Shown here piece by piece: positions 10,450-22,348 of a stretch of 64,000 bases of DNA. The translations under genes were made by a program, and so were the position numbers. The DNA is taken from the NCBI RefSeq assembly GCF_011075055.1, contig NC_058154.1, positions 1,612,001-1,676,000 of the forward strand, given 5' to 3'. This DNA is from Mangifera indica. Lineage: Eukaryota; Streptophyta; Magnoliopsida; Sapindales; Anacardiaceae. Every line of letters starts with the position of its first letter. Positions within the stretch are counted from its first letter, which is position 1. Under the pieces are notes generated by a model. That model saw only the letters and a list, made by a program, of their open reading frames with translations. It was not told the DNA's origin and ran no database searches.

Positions 10450-13174
10450 CTATTTTTGTGATACAGCTTTTGCACTCAACATCTTCTCAAGGTTCAGGCT
10501 GGTAGTTTGTTGTTCCCGAGTCTTGTTGCAGATACAACCCGGGAAAGGATTCGAATAGAAATTTTCCTCAGTCCTGGGAGAGTCTCCAGGTTGTCGAGGG
10601 TATGGTGCTCCTAACCTGCTTGAATGTAAACTTTTAACCTCCATAGAAAAGTCTTGCCAAGTTATTTCACCTGCATCCAATTGATCTACAAGTCTAACAA
10701 TATTTTGCCTGTCAGGGTTGATGGACTTTCTGAACCCTTCGAATCGCCTATGCCCCTGCACTGCCTTGGCCATATTTCCATCATATGTGTAAACAAATAC
10801 ATCGCTTTCAAGTGCCACAATATAGTCCAGGGCTGCAAGGCGATTCTGATAGGGTCTGAAGGGCTCCAACTCTTCTTCAGTGGCAAGAGTGGAGTGAGTG
10901 AAAACATTTGGGAACTCTGAACGGAAGGCTTCCATGCTGTTCTTGCCATAAATTTCCCCTGCAACAATGTAAATGGTTGTGGTGGAAGGGTAACCCATGG
11001 CCTTGAGGAACAGAGCTGCTTCTCTAGGGGACATTGGGCACCCACCTTGTAGTCGCCGCTCTTTGCCATTTATCTCTTTCTCCTTCCAATGTTTGACAGC
11101 ATACCTCATCACCTTAAGGTCCTCAGCCTCTTCGGCTGTCAAATTGTGGCTGCAGCCAGTGAAGGCAAGCATGTCCTTCTCATATCTGCAATCAAAATAA
11201 CATCTACTTAGTTTCAGAACATAACAACAGAGAAACAACTAATTATAGCAATTCAAATGTACCTTAAATGCAGGGCGATAAATGGTGTGCTATTGTTCCT
11301 AAGTCTATTAAGCAAAACTTTTCCCAGGTCCTCAATGTCCTTGGAGTACCGAAGAGCCTCATAATTTGCCCGGCACCTAAGCCGTTGGATTGAGGGTGCA
11401 AGGCCATTATTGGCAAGTCTTGAATCAGTGTGGGTAAACTTTAACACCTTGTAGCGCTTTAATAATGGAAGCATTTGATTTCTGTAATAACTAGCCTGCA
11501 GATGAATTCTGTTAGAAAAAATTCCAGAAACAAAATCTTCATGTATTTCTAAATTGATGGTATTTCCAGACCTTCGACCATGAAACAGGAGCCTTTAACA
11601 ATGGCTTCTTCCCTGCATAACGTGACGGCAAATACTCCAGTATATCAATATCATCTTTCAAAACTGCCATGAAATGCCTCCAGTCAAAAATATCTTTGAA
11701 ATCACTGCAGAAGTTTCAGGAAAAACGTCATATCATTATAATGAGATGAACAACAACTATCCAAAAATGGAATTGAATTAAGAATATTAATACCTGGGGT
11801 CAGTCCAAAATGAGTCATGATCAAGAAAAGGAAGAACAAGAGTGGCATTCATTATCTTTGCAACAGCCACCATGTCACAAATCTGTATTTGCAGTGTCAA
11901 TTATTGTATTAAATTACTGATCCAAGTCAGAATAAAGCAATTCTGGCAAATATGATGAGCTTTCTGAAAGATAAAAATTACCCCAGTTCTCATTTGATTC
12001 AATCCACCATTGGCATGAACAAGAAGATAGCCATTAGTGTTGTTCCTAGTATCTACAAAAAAGTTCAAATTTGAATTTATAGTCAGATTAAATCAAATTC
12101 AAGTGTCGAGATGATCATCATTAAGTGGAACAAGAACTCATACTTAATTGATTCTTAGGCCGAGCTATGCACTGGTAAAAATTATCACTGTTGGGTTTCA
12201 TCCAAATTTCTGGCGTCTAAAGCACAATGAAAGCAAACAATTAGGCCAGGATAAAAACAAAATATACCAAACTAAGCTGGTAAAGCTGGAATTTTCTTGT
12301 AAAAAGGACAAAAAAATTCCTGTAATAAATGTCAAAAGTCGTCTAAAAATCATGAGAAAGCAGGCATAAACAGTGAATTTTGTCAAGTCAAATGCCACAC
12401 GCATAAAATTCAATGCACCACTTCTAACCAACCCACTGTCTCCTTTGAGTCAAAACTTCAACACAAACCATTAACGAATTTCCCAGAAACTCATCTCCCG
12501 TTTCCACATGAAAAAAATACAAATAATAATTAAAACAGCCTATTTTCCGCCGTTTTCTCGGCAACCAAACAAAGATAAAAAATAAAAATTTATGTTGTAC
12601 TTACAGATATTTTTTCCAAAACTCTTATGGGCATGGAGGGTTCGTTATGTTCAGCGACAATATGTTGAGCGGAAGCCCAATCTTCTTTAACGGTTTGCAA
12701 GATGACGACGCCATTTTCTCTGCTTTTGCCATTAATCTCAACGTAACTACTCAAAAACGAAACCTTGAAAACTACTGAAGCCAAGGCCAACAACATAAAT
12801 GCCCACACGATTTTCCGGGCCAAGCTCGGTCTAAATCTCAAACTCTGAAGCATCGAATCCGTCCAGTGATGAATCGTCTCCTCTATCTTAAACAGCCACG
12901 TCTCGTTCACCCACGAGAATATTTTCCTACGCAAAGGCCGAAACTTTATCAATGAATGATGATGATGACAAAAATGGCCGTGATTGTGGGCCCCGGAAAA
13001 AGAGCCGTTACAGTTGTCGTCTTCTTCTTCATCTGTTATATAATACGAATACTCGGAAGACGACCTCGAGAGCCTGTCGGAGTCGAAAAATTCTGACACG
13101 CGTCTTCTCGTTGTGGGTCCACTGCCTGGGCTACCGACGACGTTGGTTGCGTTGTTTACACCAGCGGTAACCAT
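10450..13174 (-). CDS. GDP-fucose protein O-fucosyltransferase family protein
   Basis: Seven exons on the minus strand: 13174-12605, 12216-12144, 12052-11982, 11882-11794, 11704-11572, 11495-11263, 11185-10450. All junctions are GT..AG and the sum is 1905 bases, 634 residues. The protein has a polar, His-rich N-terminal tail, one membrane anchor (about residues 121-143, [18 protein letters not shown]), then the catalytic domain with [17 protein letters not shown], the GDP-fucose motif [28 protein letters not shown] and [20 protein letters not shown]. This is the plant O-FucT (PF10250) type II Golgi membrane layout. The family uses GDP-fucose on proteins or cell-wall glycans; the acceptor here is unknown. 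An upstream in-frame start at 13382 exists, but the frame from 13174 fits better: the region above reads like untranslated sequence and holds a TATA-like box. Confidence 0.93.
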
Positions 13175-13278
13175 CTCGCATGGCCCGTTAGCTCTTCTTT
13201 TACTTTCCGGGAAAATGAGGGAAACGGGGAGAAAGGGAGGGAAAACGTGGTTGGAAGTTTTCGCAAGGTAGGAGTCCG

Positions 13279-13285
13279 ATTTATA
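13279..13285 (-). promoter_or_regulatory. Candidate TATA box of the O-fucosyltransferase gene
   Basis: The minus strand reads TTATAAATCGG here, about 105 bases before the chosen start codon. A second weaker candidate (TATTTATAC) lies about 30 bases further upstream. Position fits a short leader; not otherwise supported. Confidence 0.4.
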
Positions 13286-13384
13286 AGGGGTTGGATGAAG
13301 TTGATCCCTGTATAAATAGGTGCATGCAACTACCAATTTTATTTTATTCGCCCTTCTATAATTAAAAAAAAAAAAATCAAACAA

Positions 13385-14819
13385 ACCAACAAAATAAATT
13401 TTATTATAATAAAAAAATTACATTATAATTTTTTAAATTAAAAGTTTGATTATTTTAAAAAAAATATAATATAATATTTGATCAATTTAATAATATATCA
13501 AAATTAAACTCTTAACTTACTTAGTTCATTAATTCTGAGATTAATCACTAAACCTTATATTTATCTTATTCAGTATGATTAGTTTTAATCTAATATAATA
13601 ATTTGATTCGAATAAAATTTCTCGTATGATATACTTATCCGGTATAATTATCATAAATATGAATTTGTGCTAATTAGGGGCATTAATTTTGATAATATAT
13701 AATTAGTAAGTAAATCGATAAATGATTAAATTTTAAAATAAATAAATAATTAAAATTTAGATGAGTGATACTAGGTTAGTCACTGTTACTTTATTAATTA
13801 ATATTATAATAATATTATTTATTTTTTATTGGCAATTTATTAAATTATTAAGACTTTTTCCTTTGAATTTCCTTTAAATATGTTTTTTGCTAAATAGAAG
13901 AATATTATTTTGAGCTCTAGTCAATGGTAATTATAAAAGTTATTTAATATGCTTGAATAAATTTTCAAAAATGATAAATATCTGTACATATAACTGAAAA
14001 TTTAATTTTCAAAAATAAAATATACCAATGTGGATAAGAACCATAAAGTTGAATAATAAGAGAACCCTTGAAAATAAAGATGGATTCAAACTGAACTAAC
14101 TTATGTTCGAATTTGTATTTGATTCGAACAAGTTAAATTTAGGTTGAAACAATTTAAACTTGTAATACTTGAAATAAACATTATTGTTGAAGCTTATCTA
14201 TTTGATGTTATTAATGTTCGTCTTCTTTGGGGATAGATATAAACTAAACTGAATCTGAATATGCCTAACTCAAGTTCAATTAGAATAAAAAATAGTTTAA
14301 TTCGAATTCGGTTAAAATAAAAATAGTTCAATTCTAGTTTGGTTTGAATTTATTATTCAAATTCATAATTCAGATATATAGCACAGATTCACAGTTTAAA
14401 TTTGTGATTCATTAACAAAATGACGTTGTTTAACAATTATTTAATATAATTTAAATTGAGTCACAAATCAAGTTCAAATCGAATAGAATCATCTATCTAA
14501 TTCACAAGTCAAACCGAACTAATTTCCTTATAGTTCGACTAAATCAAATCTATTAATTTAAATTTGATTCATATTTGAAGTAAATAAATTCAGAATGAGT
14601 CAAACTAATTTTCAAATCTGAACCAGTTAGATTCAGATCCAACCTTAGTCTACTTCAACATTTATTGTTGATTTCTAATTGCAATTCAATATGAATTTAT
14701 TCAAATTGCAATTAGAAATTAATGTGAATATAATTTCTAATTTTTTGCCCTCATGAACAAGGCCAAATCACATCAATTGATTATAACTAATTAATTAATT
14801 TATAAAATCTTAATCGAAG
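13385..14819. other. AT-rich spacer, no gene recognised
   Basis: Extremely AT-rich. Between about 14090 and 14640 there are recurring motifs of the type TTCGAATTTG/CAAATTCGAA (GTTCGAATTTG, TTCGAATTCGG, TTTGATTC), which look like a decayed palindromic repeat. No coding exon is seen. Confidence 0.5.
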
Positions 14820-15180
14820 TTTGTATCTTTTTACCAACCACCCCAACGAAACGACACTTCTTTCAGCGTTTCCCCAAGGACACGTGGGGAGTTCTCAAAG
14901 TGTTGCGTCCGCATGAGAATTATCATCCTGTCGGCGGTCTATTATTTTAATCCAGATCCAATGAGCTGTGTTGTGTGTTGTCAGGGTAATGATCACACGC
15001 GTCGCGGAAAGCAAAGTTGATGAGGCTTAGTCGTTTGTGATCGTTGATCCAGTCGTAAATTTTTGAATTGTCATAAATAATTGAGAATAATTCGGGGTTG
15101 GAATGGCAGAGTGTAAAGTGATTACGTTTTCTGATTTTTGTCATGGCGTGTTTTGCGGGTAATTTTTGACATATTTTGCT
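14820..15180. other. GC-richer island with G-box and a small open frame
   Basis: This stretch is clearly less AT-rich than its surroundings. It contains a G-box-like CACGTGG at 14882-14888. On the minus strand a 65-codon open frame (15144-14947, MTKIRKRNHFTLCHSNPELF...) shows no family motif. It could be the remnant of a gene or a promoter; I cannot tell which. Confidence 0.3.
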
Positions 15181-16618
15181 CCATTTTCTTTTTTGAATAA
15201 AAAATTAAAATATCATTTATAATTTTCTAACCAAGGTTTCGGGAAGTTACGTTTAAATTCAAAAACTGAAATTTTTCCATTTTTTTTTATAACAATATAT
15301 TTTATAAGAGTTAAATTGTTTTTCCGAATCGAATCAATTATATCAAATAAGATAAATTTTGAGTCCAATAACTAATCTTATAACTACTGAATCAGATAAA
15401 TTAAGAATTTAAATATAATATATTGTTAAATAAGAGTTAAACTCATATTTTTTTATACATAAAAATATTGCTTAAAGCTAAACACTAGTACAAAAGTTAA
15501 GGATAACCATAAAAAGACAAAATCATTATATTTCTCAATAAGATTAACTAAATTAAATCTAGAAATGTAAAGTTTGTGTGATTCAGAAGGCTTCGACAGT
15601 CGAAAACTCACCTTTTTGGAAGCAAATCAAGCCAAAACGCACCCTAAAAGATGCAATTTAGTTGAAATCATACCAAATAAGGTACGATTCAACAAAATCA
15701 CATATAAATTATGATCTTGATTTGTAAGAATAAGTTCTATTATCAATGACACTGATAAAAGTTATACAATAATTTCTTTAAGGTGGTTGGTAATATACTT
15801 TTTAACCTCGTGTCAAAACTCTTTTGGATAATAATAGAATTAATTTTTTGATGATATTTTATAATTTTTGCATTCAAAAGTTGAAAATTTGTGGTTTTCA
15901 AATCTGGATCTCTTTCCTGAAAGTTCTAATACTTTACGAGTTTATATTATTTGGGTGTCAATAATATACGTAAATTTGAGTATATATAATTATATTATTT
16001 TGATAAATATCTGATCATACACATGTAATAATGATGTCACAATTTTTTTTAAGCAAATAAAAATATTACTAAATCTTGAAACATGTCAAGTATGATACAA
16101 AATATAATCATGATTAGGGACTAATTAATTAGTCGATAATACAGATGGCAGAAGGTAAGGCATCGTAATTAGTTGTTGAAGCCTCACACTCTTAGCCCAC
16201 AAATCTCATAGCTGAGTGGAGGACCAGCCGTGGTTGGAGGAAGAAGAAGACGACCGGAAAATTGTAACGTCTGCGTTTTGGTTACAAAGTAAGCAACTGT
16301 TTTTTTTTTTTTCAATAAAACTGTATATATAATTTTTATGTATAATTTTATATATAAATAATAATATAATATTATATAATTAAATATTATTTTATATTTA
16401 ATTATATAATAATACGTAATTATTCCCTGACAGAAGAAAAGATGTCATGTGAGCAAATGCTGATGCCTCCTTAAACTTTGTGTGAACGCATAAACATTTC
16501 AGCTTTGTTTTGTTGTCACGTCAGGAATCACAGAAAGGACTTCATCAATTTAAAAAGAGGCTATAAAGAAAAAAAATTTTCTTATTTTTTCAACAATTCA
16601 TTCATTTATTTTACACTT
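15181..16618. other. AT-rich spacer, no gene recognised
   Basis: AT-rich with poly-A/T runs. A short GC-richer patch at about 16145-16290 and another at about 16440-16550 have no convincing open frame. Nothing else recognised. Confidence 0.45.
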
Positions 16619-18691
16619 TCAAAAATATAATTAACCTCAAAAGATCAAATCACTTACTTTCTTCTTCCACGTAAGGATGAACCTACCAAAAACATTAAAA
16701 AAAAAAAAAAACCCTTAGGGATGAATTGTCCGTATTTGAAGAAAGTCATTCGATATATAGTAATAAGGTGAAACACGTTTTCAGGGAGACTAATCTTGAG
16801 TTTAGTTCAGACTTATTAAATCTAGAGAATAATTCATTCATATTTGACTCGTTTCATAGATTAAAAATTTATGTTTGGCTCACATAAAACTTAGGTTTAT
16901 ATAAAAGAATTAAACTTGTTTACTTGAATTTAGTTTCTTTGTGACTTGTATGGTGTCGTTAAAAATTTTTTTAATATATTTTAACTTAGATTCGGACTAA
17001 TGCTCGATTTTTAAATATTTTTTAGGTAAGGTTTAGACTCGGATTTGTATATATTAAGGTCAGATTTAGGTTTATGATCGGTTTTTAAATATATTTTAAC
17101 TTGGATTTAAACTCAAATTCATATATATCAAGTTTGTGTTTAGATTCATTCGAACAAAATTTATATCAAATCTGAATAAATTTATTTTGAATCTAATCTT
17201 AAATAAAACTCCTCCTTAAAAAAAAAAATGAAAATACGATAATTAGAAAATAACATGCCAATGATAAATTATTTGGTAATCTATTAAATATGCTGCCTAA
17301 CCATCGGTAGGGTCAAAAATATGATTAACCCCAGAACATAAAATCACTTTCTTTCTTCTTTCACATAAGGATGAACCTACCAAAAACATTAAAAAAAAAA
17401 CCCTTAGAGATGAATTCTCAGAGTTTTGAGAAAGTCAATCGATATATAATAACAAAGTGAAACACGCTTTTAGGGAGACTCATTTTGAGCTTAGTTTAGA
17501 CGTATTAAATTTAGAGAATAATTTATTCGTATTTGACTCGTTTTATAGATTAAAAATTTGTGTTTAGTTCATATAAAGTTCAGGTTTATATAAAAGCGTT
17601 AAACTCGTTTGCTTGAATTTAGTTTTCTCATAGCTTGTATAATGTCGTTTAAAAATTTTTTAAATATATTTTAACCCAGGTTTGGACTCATACTCTATTT
17701 TTAAATATTTTTTAGCTAAGGTTCGGACTTAGATTTGTATAAATTAGGCTCATATTTAGGTTCGTGATTGGTTTTCGAATATATTTTAACTTAGATTTAG
17801 ACTCAAATTTATATATATCAAGTTTGGGTTTAGATTTATTTAAACAAAATTTATATCAAACCTGAATAAATTTGTTAATTCTAAGTAAAACTCCTTATTA
17901 ATAAAAAACGAAAATACGATAATTAGAAAATAATACGCTAATGATAAATTATTTGGTAAGCTATTAGATATGCTGCCTAACCATCGGTAGGGTCAAAAAT
18001 ATGATTAATCCCAGAAGATAAAATCACTTTCTTTCTTCTTCCACATAAGGATGAACCTACCAAAAACATTAAAAAAAAAAAAAACCTTAGAGATGAATTC
18101 TCAGAGTTTGGAGAAAGTCATTTGATATATAATAACAAAGTGAAACACGCTTTTAGGGAGACTCATCTTGAGCTTAGTTCAGACTTATTAAATTTATAGA
18201 ATAATTTATTCGTATTTGACTTGTTTTATAGATTAAAAATTTGTGTTTGGTTCATAAAAAGTTCAGGTTTATAAAAAAGTATCAAACTCGTTTACTTTAA
18301 TTTAGTTTTCTTATAGCTTGTATAGCTTGTATAATGTCGTTCAAAATTTTTTTAATATATTTTAACTCAGGTTTGGACTTATACTCGATTTTTAAATATT
18401 TTTTAGCCAAGGTTCGGACTTAGATTTGTATATATTAGGCTTAGATTTAGGTTTGTGATTGGTTTTCAAATATATTTTAACTTAGATTTATACTCAAATT
18501 TGTATATATCAAGTTTGGGTTTAGATTCATTTAAACAAAGTTTATATTAAACCTGAATAAATTTATTTCGAATCTAATCTTAAGTAAAACTCTTCTTTAA
18601 TAAAAAATGAAAATACGATAATTAGGAAATAACACGCTAATGATAAATTATTTGTTAAGGTATTAGATCTGCTGCCTAACCATAGATAGGG
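16619..18691. repeat. Three head-to-tail tandem repeat units of about 690 bp
   Basis: Unit 1 spans 16619-17312 (694 bp), unit 2 17313-17992 (680 bp) and unit 3 17993-18691 (699 bp). Each starts TCAAAAATATRATTAAYC. Each carries AAGGATGAACCTACCAAAAA followed by an A-run, then ATGAATT, then TGAAACACG, and ends CTGCCTAACCATCGGTAGGG or a close variant. A partial fourth start follows at 18692. Within each unit shorter sub-repeats of the form AATATATTTTAACTTAGATT recur. No protein is encoded. Confidence 0.9.
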
Positions 18692-20889
18692 TCAAAATAC
18701 AATTAACAAGAGAAGAACTATACTTGGCAAGAGAGACTTCATTTAGTGTATTTATGGAAAAACCATCATTTCTATCATGTAATTATCCTTTTTTTTTAAC
18801 TATTGGATCCATGTCCATCATAATGGGTCGATCCAACTCAGTTTAGTATAACTACCGAGAGCAGCTATAAGAGGTAGTTAGAAGATAGTTGAACATATAT
18901 AAGTTATCCACACTTTCTCCCTATAAAACAATAACGTTATTTTTCAGAGAAATATAACTCTCCTCTCTTCTCCTACAAAACCAATGCATAGATCTTGTAT
19001 CTCAAATGAAAATTAGTATGTAGGCAAATAGTATCGTGGGAATAGACTAATGTCGATACTTTGCATCGTATTCGAAGAAGCTTCATCAAAAATTACTCCG
19101 GATATGTAAATCCTTATTTACAAAATTCATAAAATTTAATCCTAGCATGTTTAATTATATCCAACATTAACGATTAAAATGGAAACAAATATCTTATATT
19201 GGGATACCTATATCTGCATGTAAATAGAAATTGAGAAAAATTATTCTTGAATTACACAACTAATACTTTTCTAGAATGTTTCCTAAGTCGTAAATAATAT
19301 AATCATAAACATAAGCTCTTAAGTATTGAGATCTCGCTTATTTAATCTTATGTATTTATAATTATTCTTATTTATCACACATGACGGACATAAAATTATT
19401 ATTTTCGTGCATTTGATCTAACTTTATGTACTTTTCATAGGTGCATGAGAATTTGTGTTAAAACCATAGTTATTACAATATATATTATACGATATAAGTA
19501 GTAAATAATATGTATTAAGAGGTATATCAAATTAATATGATACAATAAACATATCATACAATACGATATATATATATATATATAAAATTGATATAGATCA
19601 ATATACTTTTTTTAAAAAATAACGATATAATAAATATGTATATAAGAAATCTTAAATTTTTAATAGTATTTGTAATATTTTTTAAAATGATGACCTGTCA
19701 ATTAGATTTTTTATTATTTTATTTTTTAAAAGTTGTATTATACGATATGATACAATTTAATATCTGATACATAATACAAAAAATTAAATTTTCAATACAC
19801 AATATAATACGCAATTCAATTACCACAGTTGAAACTTCCTTATATTTATTTCTCATTCACATAGTCTCGTGCATTAATAATTATCCTTACTTAATCACAA
19901 ATACTGAACACAAAATTATCCCACTAATTACAATCAGTATTATTGTTTTCTTGCATTTGGCTAACCTCGTTGATGCATGAAAATCGCATAGACAAGATCA
20001 AATCCCTTCTCGGAAATTACTGTTAAACCCTAAAATAAAAAATAGAAACTCATCACATATATCATCATAAAATCGTAATAAAATGAGGAATATTACATGT
20101 GCATATTTTGAGTAAATAAAATAAACATACAGATGATATATTATCATGTGATTAAGTGTTTTTTTATTTTTAATTCAAAATTGTTAATTCACACAATAAT
20201 AAATTATCTGTATATCTAATTTAAATACTTAAAATATGTACGTATAATTTTATAATAAAAATATGCTTATTTTAAATAAAAATTAGGTCTTTTGATGTCA
20301 CTTATAATTGAAGTCAAATTTTTACATTTCTCATTCATCAGACAAACAATAGAAATACATTTAGAACACGTTAAAGGGAAATATGTGAAAGCTTACAAAA
20401 ACCTTGTAGAAAAACTTTGGGTCAAAATTGCATAGATTAATGCTTGACCCGGGATTGGAAAAATAGACCCCCGGACGAAAACAAAGGTAACCGTGTAGAC
20501 AGGTCCACACGTTTTGGATGTATACTAAGATTAAGATTTCACGAGTGTAGAAAATAAAATTGAATTGAAATGGACAAAACCAGAGATGGGTCTCCACACA
20601 CGTCCGAGTCATCAAGAGTTGTACAGAATCTGAAAGCATGAATTCTGAAGAAGTTTAATGTTAATAGAATAATAGTGCGGATCGGATTATGCCGTGCAGA
20701 ATGAAGATTGAGAAAGGGACATGGGAACTGGATAAATTAGTAAATAATTGATAGGGTTTAGAAGGTAGGATTGCCCGAGGGAATACAAGGTTGGATTATT
20801 AGCTGGAGAGTGTACTAATTTAGTTTTTTATTATTACCATTATTGTTGTTGTTGGTATGAAACATCAAGTGAGAGTGCTGCCAAGAGCT
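18692..20889. other. AT-rich spacer, no gene recognised
   Basis: Contains AT-rich stretches with repeated ACGATATA/TATAATACGATAT motifs (about 19480-19820), reminiscent of 27180-27480 and 29520-29800, and a TA run at about 19566-19583. A GC-richer stretch at about 20380-20650 has an open minus-strand frame without recognisable motifs. No gene is supported. Confidence 0.45.
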
Positions 20890-21280
20890 AAAGGTGTTAA
20901 AAAGGATCGGTTTGGCCAGACCCATATAATTTGGCATGACTTGTGATTGTGTGTTTGGCATAATCAAAATACCTAGCGATCTAACGATTCCGTCATAGAA
21001 AGAAGCAGGTTAAGCTAGATTTGTGACCTTATATGATTTTGTCTTGGGTCGTGAGATAAGATATGTAAATTGTCTCAATACCGTTTGTCAAAAAAATTAA
21101 AATAATTAAATATTAGAAATTTATAATTTGTGGGTCAGCTTTTTAAATATATACGGGTTGACCCATTAAAAGCCCAAGAGAACACCACCCTGCTACCTTG
21201 GGTCATGCCTAGAGCCCCGAGCTTTTGTCGGAGCGGTCCAATACTTGGCAAGATTTGGCCCGACCTTACCCAACCCACTG
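20890..21280. mobile_element. Probable truncated MITE related to 57745-58078
   Basis: Starts TAAAGGTGTTAAAAAGGAT and contains CGGTTTGGCC, GGGTTGACCCATTAAAAGCCC, GAGCCCCGAGC and TTTGGCCCGACC. The order and style of these GC-rich blocks match the element in the carboxyltransferase 3' region (AGATTGGCCCGTTAAGGGCC, GAGCCCTGAACC, CTAGCCCGACG). The right terminus is not preserved. Confidence 0.4.
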
Positions 21281-22348
21281 CTACTTTTAAGTGCTTGTAT
21301 ATGTTACTTTTAAGTGCTTGAAATTTTGGGTTTAAAATGAAAACTGAAGTTCAAGCCCAAAGGCAGCCTTTGGGTTAAATTAAAATTTGGAATGACTCGA
21401 ATTTATTCATTTAATAAATACGGATAAAATTTTGATTATTTCAAAAAAAAATTTGAATGGCCATCTCAATTTTGAACTTGAATTAGATCAAATAATAAAC
21501 AGTAACATTAGAAGAATAAGTTTAGTTATCAAAGAAAAAGAAAAGGAGAGAATTATAATATTTTTATTATTATTAATTAACCATTTTATATATAATATAA
21601 TCTAAAGAAGAGAGCCCTTTGTCCACTTCAAAACCTTGTAAAAATGCCTAGGGAGGGAAAGAATAAAAGCATTTCAATATATAATAGTGTTATGTAGATA
21701 ATTTTTATGCATAAATAATAATATATTATTATGTAATTAAATAATTAAAATTAAAAATAAAATAAAATCTAATCACATAAGAACATATCATTTTTTATGT
21801 ATAAAATTATACACAAAAATTATACATATTATTATGTATACAATCTTTGGTATATAATTTCCGTACATAGATTATGTATTATAATGTGATTGAATAATTT
21901 TGAATTAAAAATAAAATAACATCTAATCATATAATAATAATATATAAAAAATATGTACATAAAACATTACTCAAAGCATTTACCCCATTTATAAAAAAAA
22001 CAAATTTTTTTCTCAATCAATTTTCTCTTGTTTTATCTGAATTTCAAAGCATTCCACTTCATTTTTTCACAGAGAAAATCGGTAATGAAATTCTCTAATT
22101 CTCCAATATCGAAGAAGGATCTGCTTGCACACAACCAATATCACTGATTCTGATTCACCACTGCCAAAGAAAAAAACAGTAACAAAAAAAATACAGCCAT
22201 CAAAGGAGACAAAAATGTGATTATTACAAGCCAAAAATACAGCCCTCAATCCGTGGAGAAAAATAAGCTGTTTATGCTAAAAAGAGAAACTCACACAGCA
22301 TCAACTGGCATAAACGACTATGGATTTCAAACCTGGGAATCTGCCTTA
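21281..22348. other. AT-rich spacer and 3' end of the SSUH2-like gene
   Basis: The stretch 21690-21960 has an imperfect internal palindrome built from AATAATATATTATTATG-like and GTATAATTTT-like motifs, probably an old AT-rich MITE. From about 22060 to 22348 the sequence is probably the 3'UTR of the minus-strand gene. Confidence 0.4.

Noticed and set aside
13175..13384. Longer N-terminus for the O-fucosyltransferase from the upstream in-frame start at 13382
   Set aside because: The extra 70 residues read like untranslated sequence and overlap the candidate TATA boxes, so 13174 is preferred.
16619..18691. CRISPR-like or phage-like array suggested by regular repeats
   Set aside because: Units are about 690 bp with no short repeat-spacer pattern, and the genome is eukaryotic; this is an ordinary tandem repeat.
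20361..20639. 92-codon open minus-strand frame rich in Phe and Cys
   Set aside because: No family motif, no splice or promoter context, and composition fits chance reading of AT-rich DNA.
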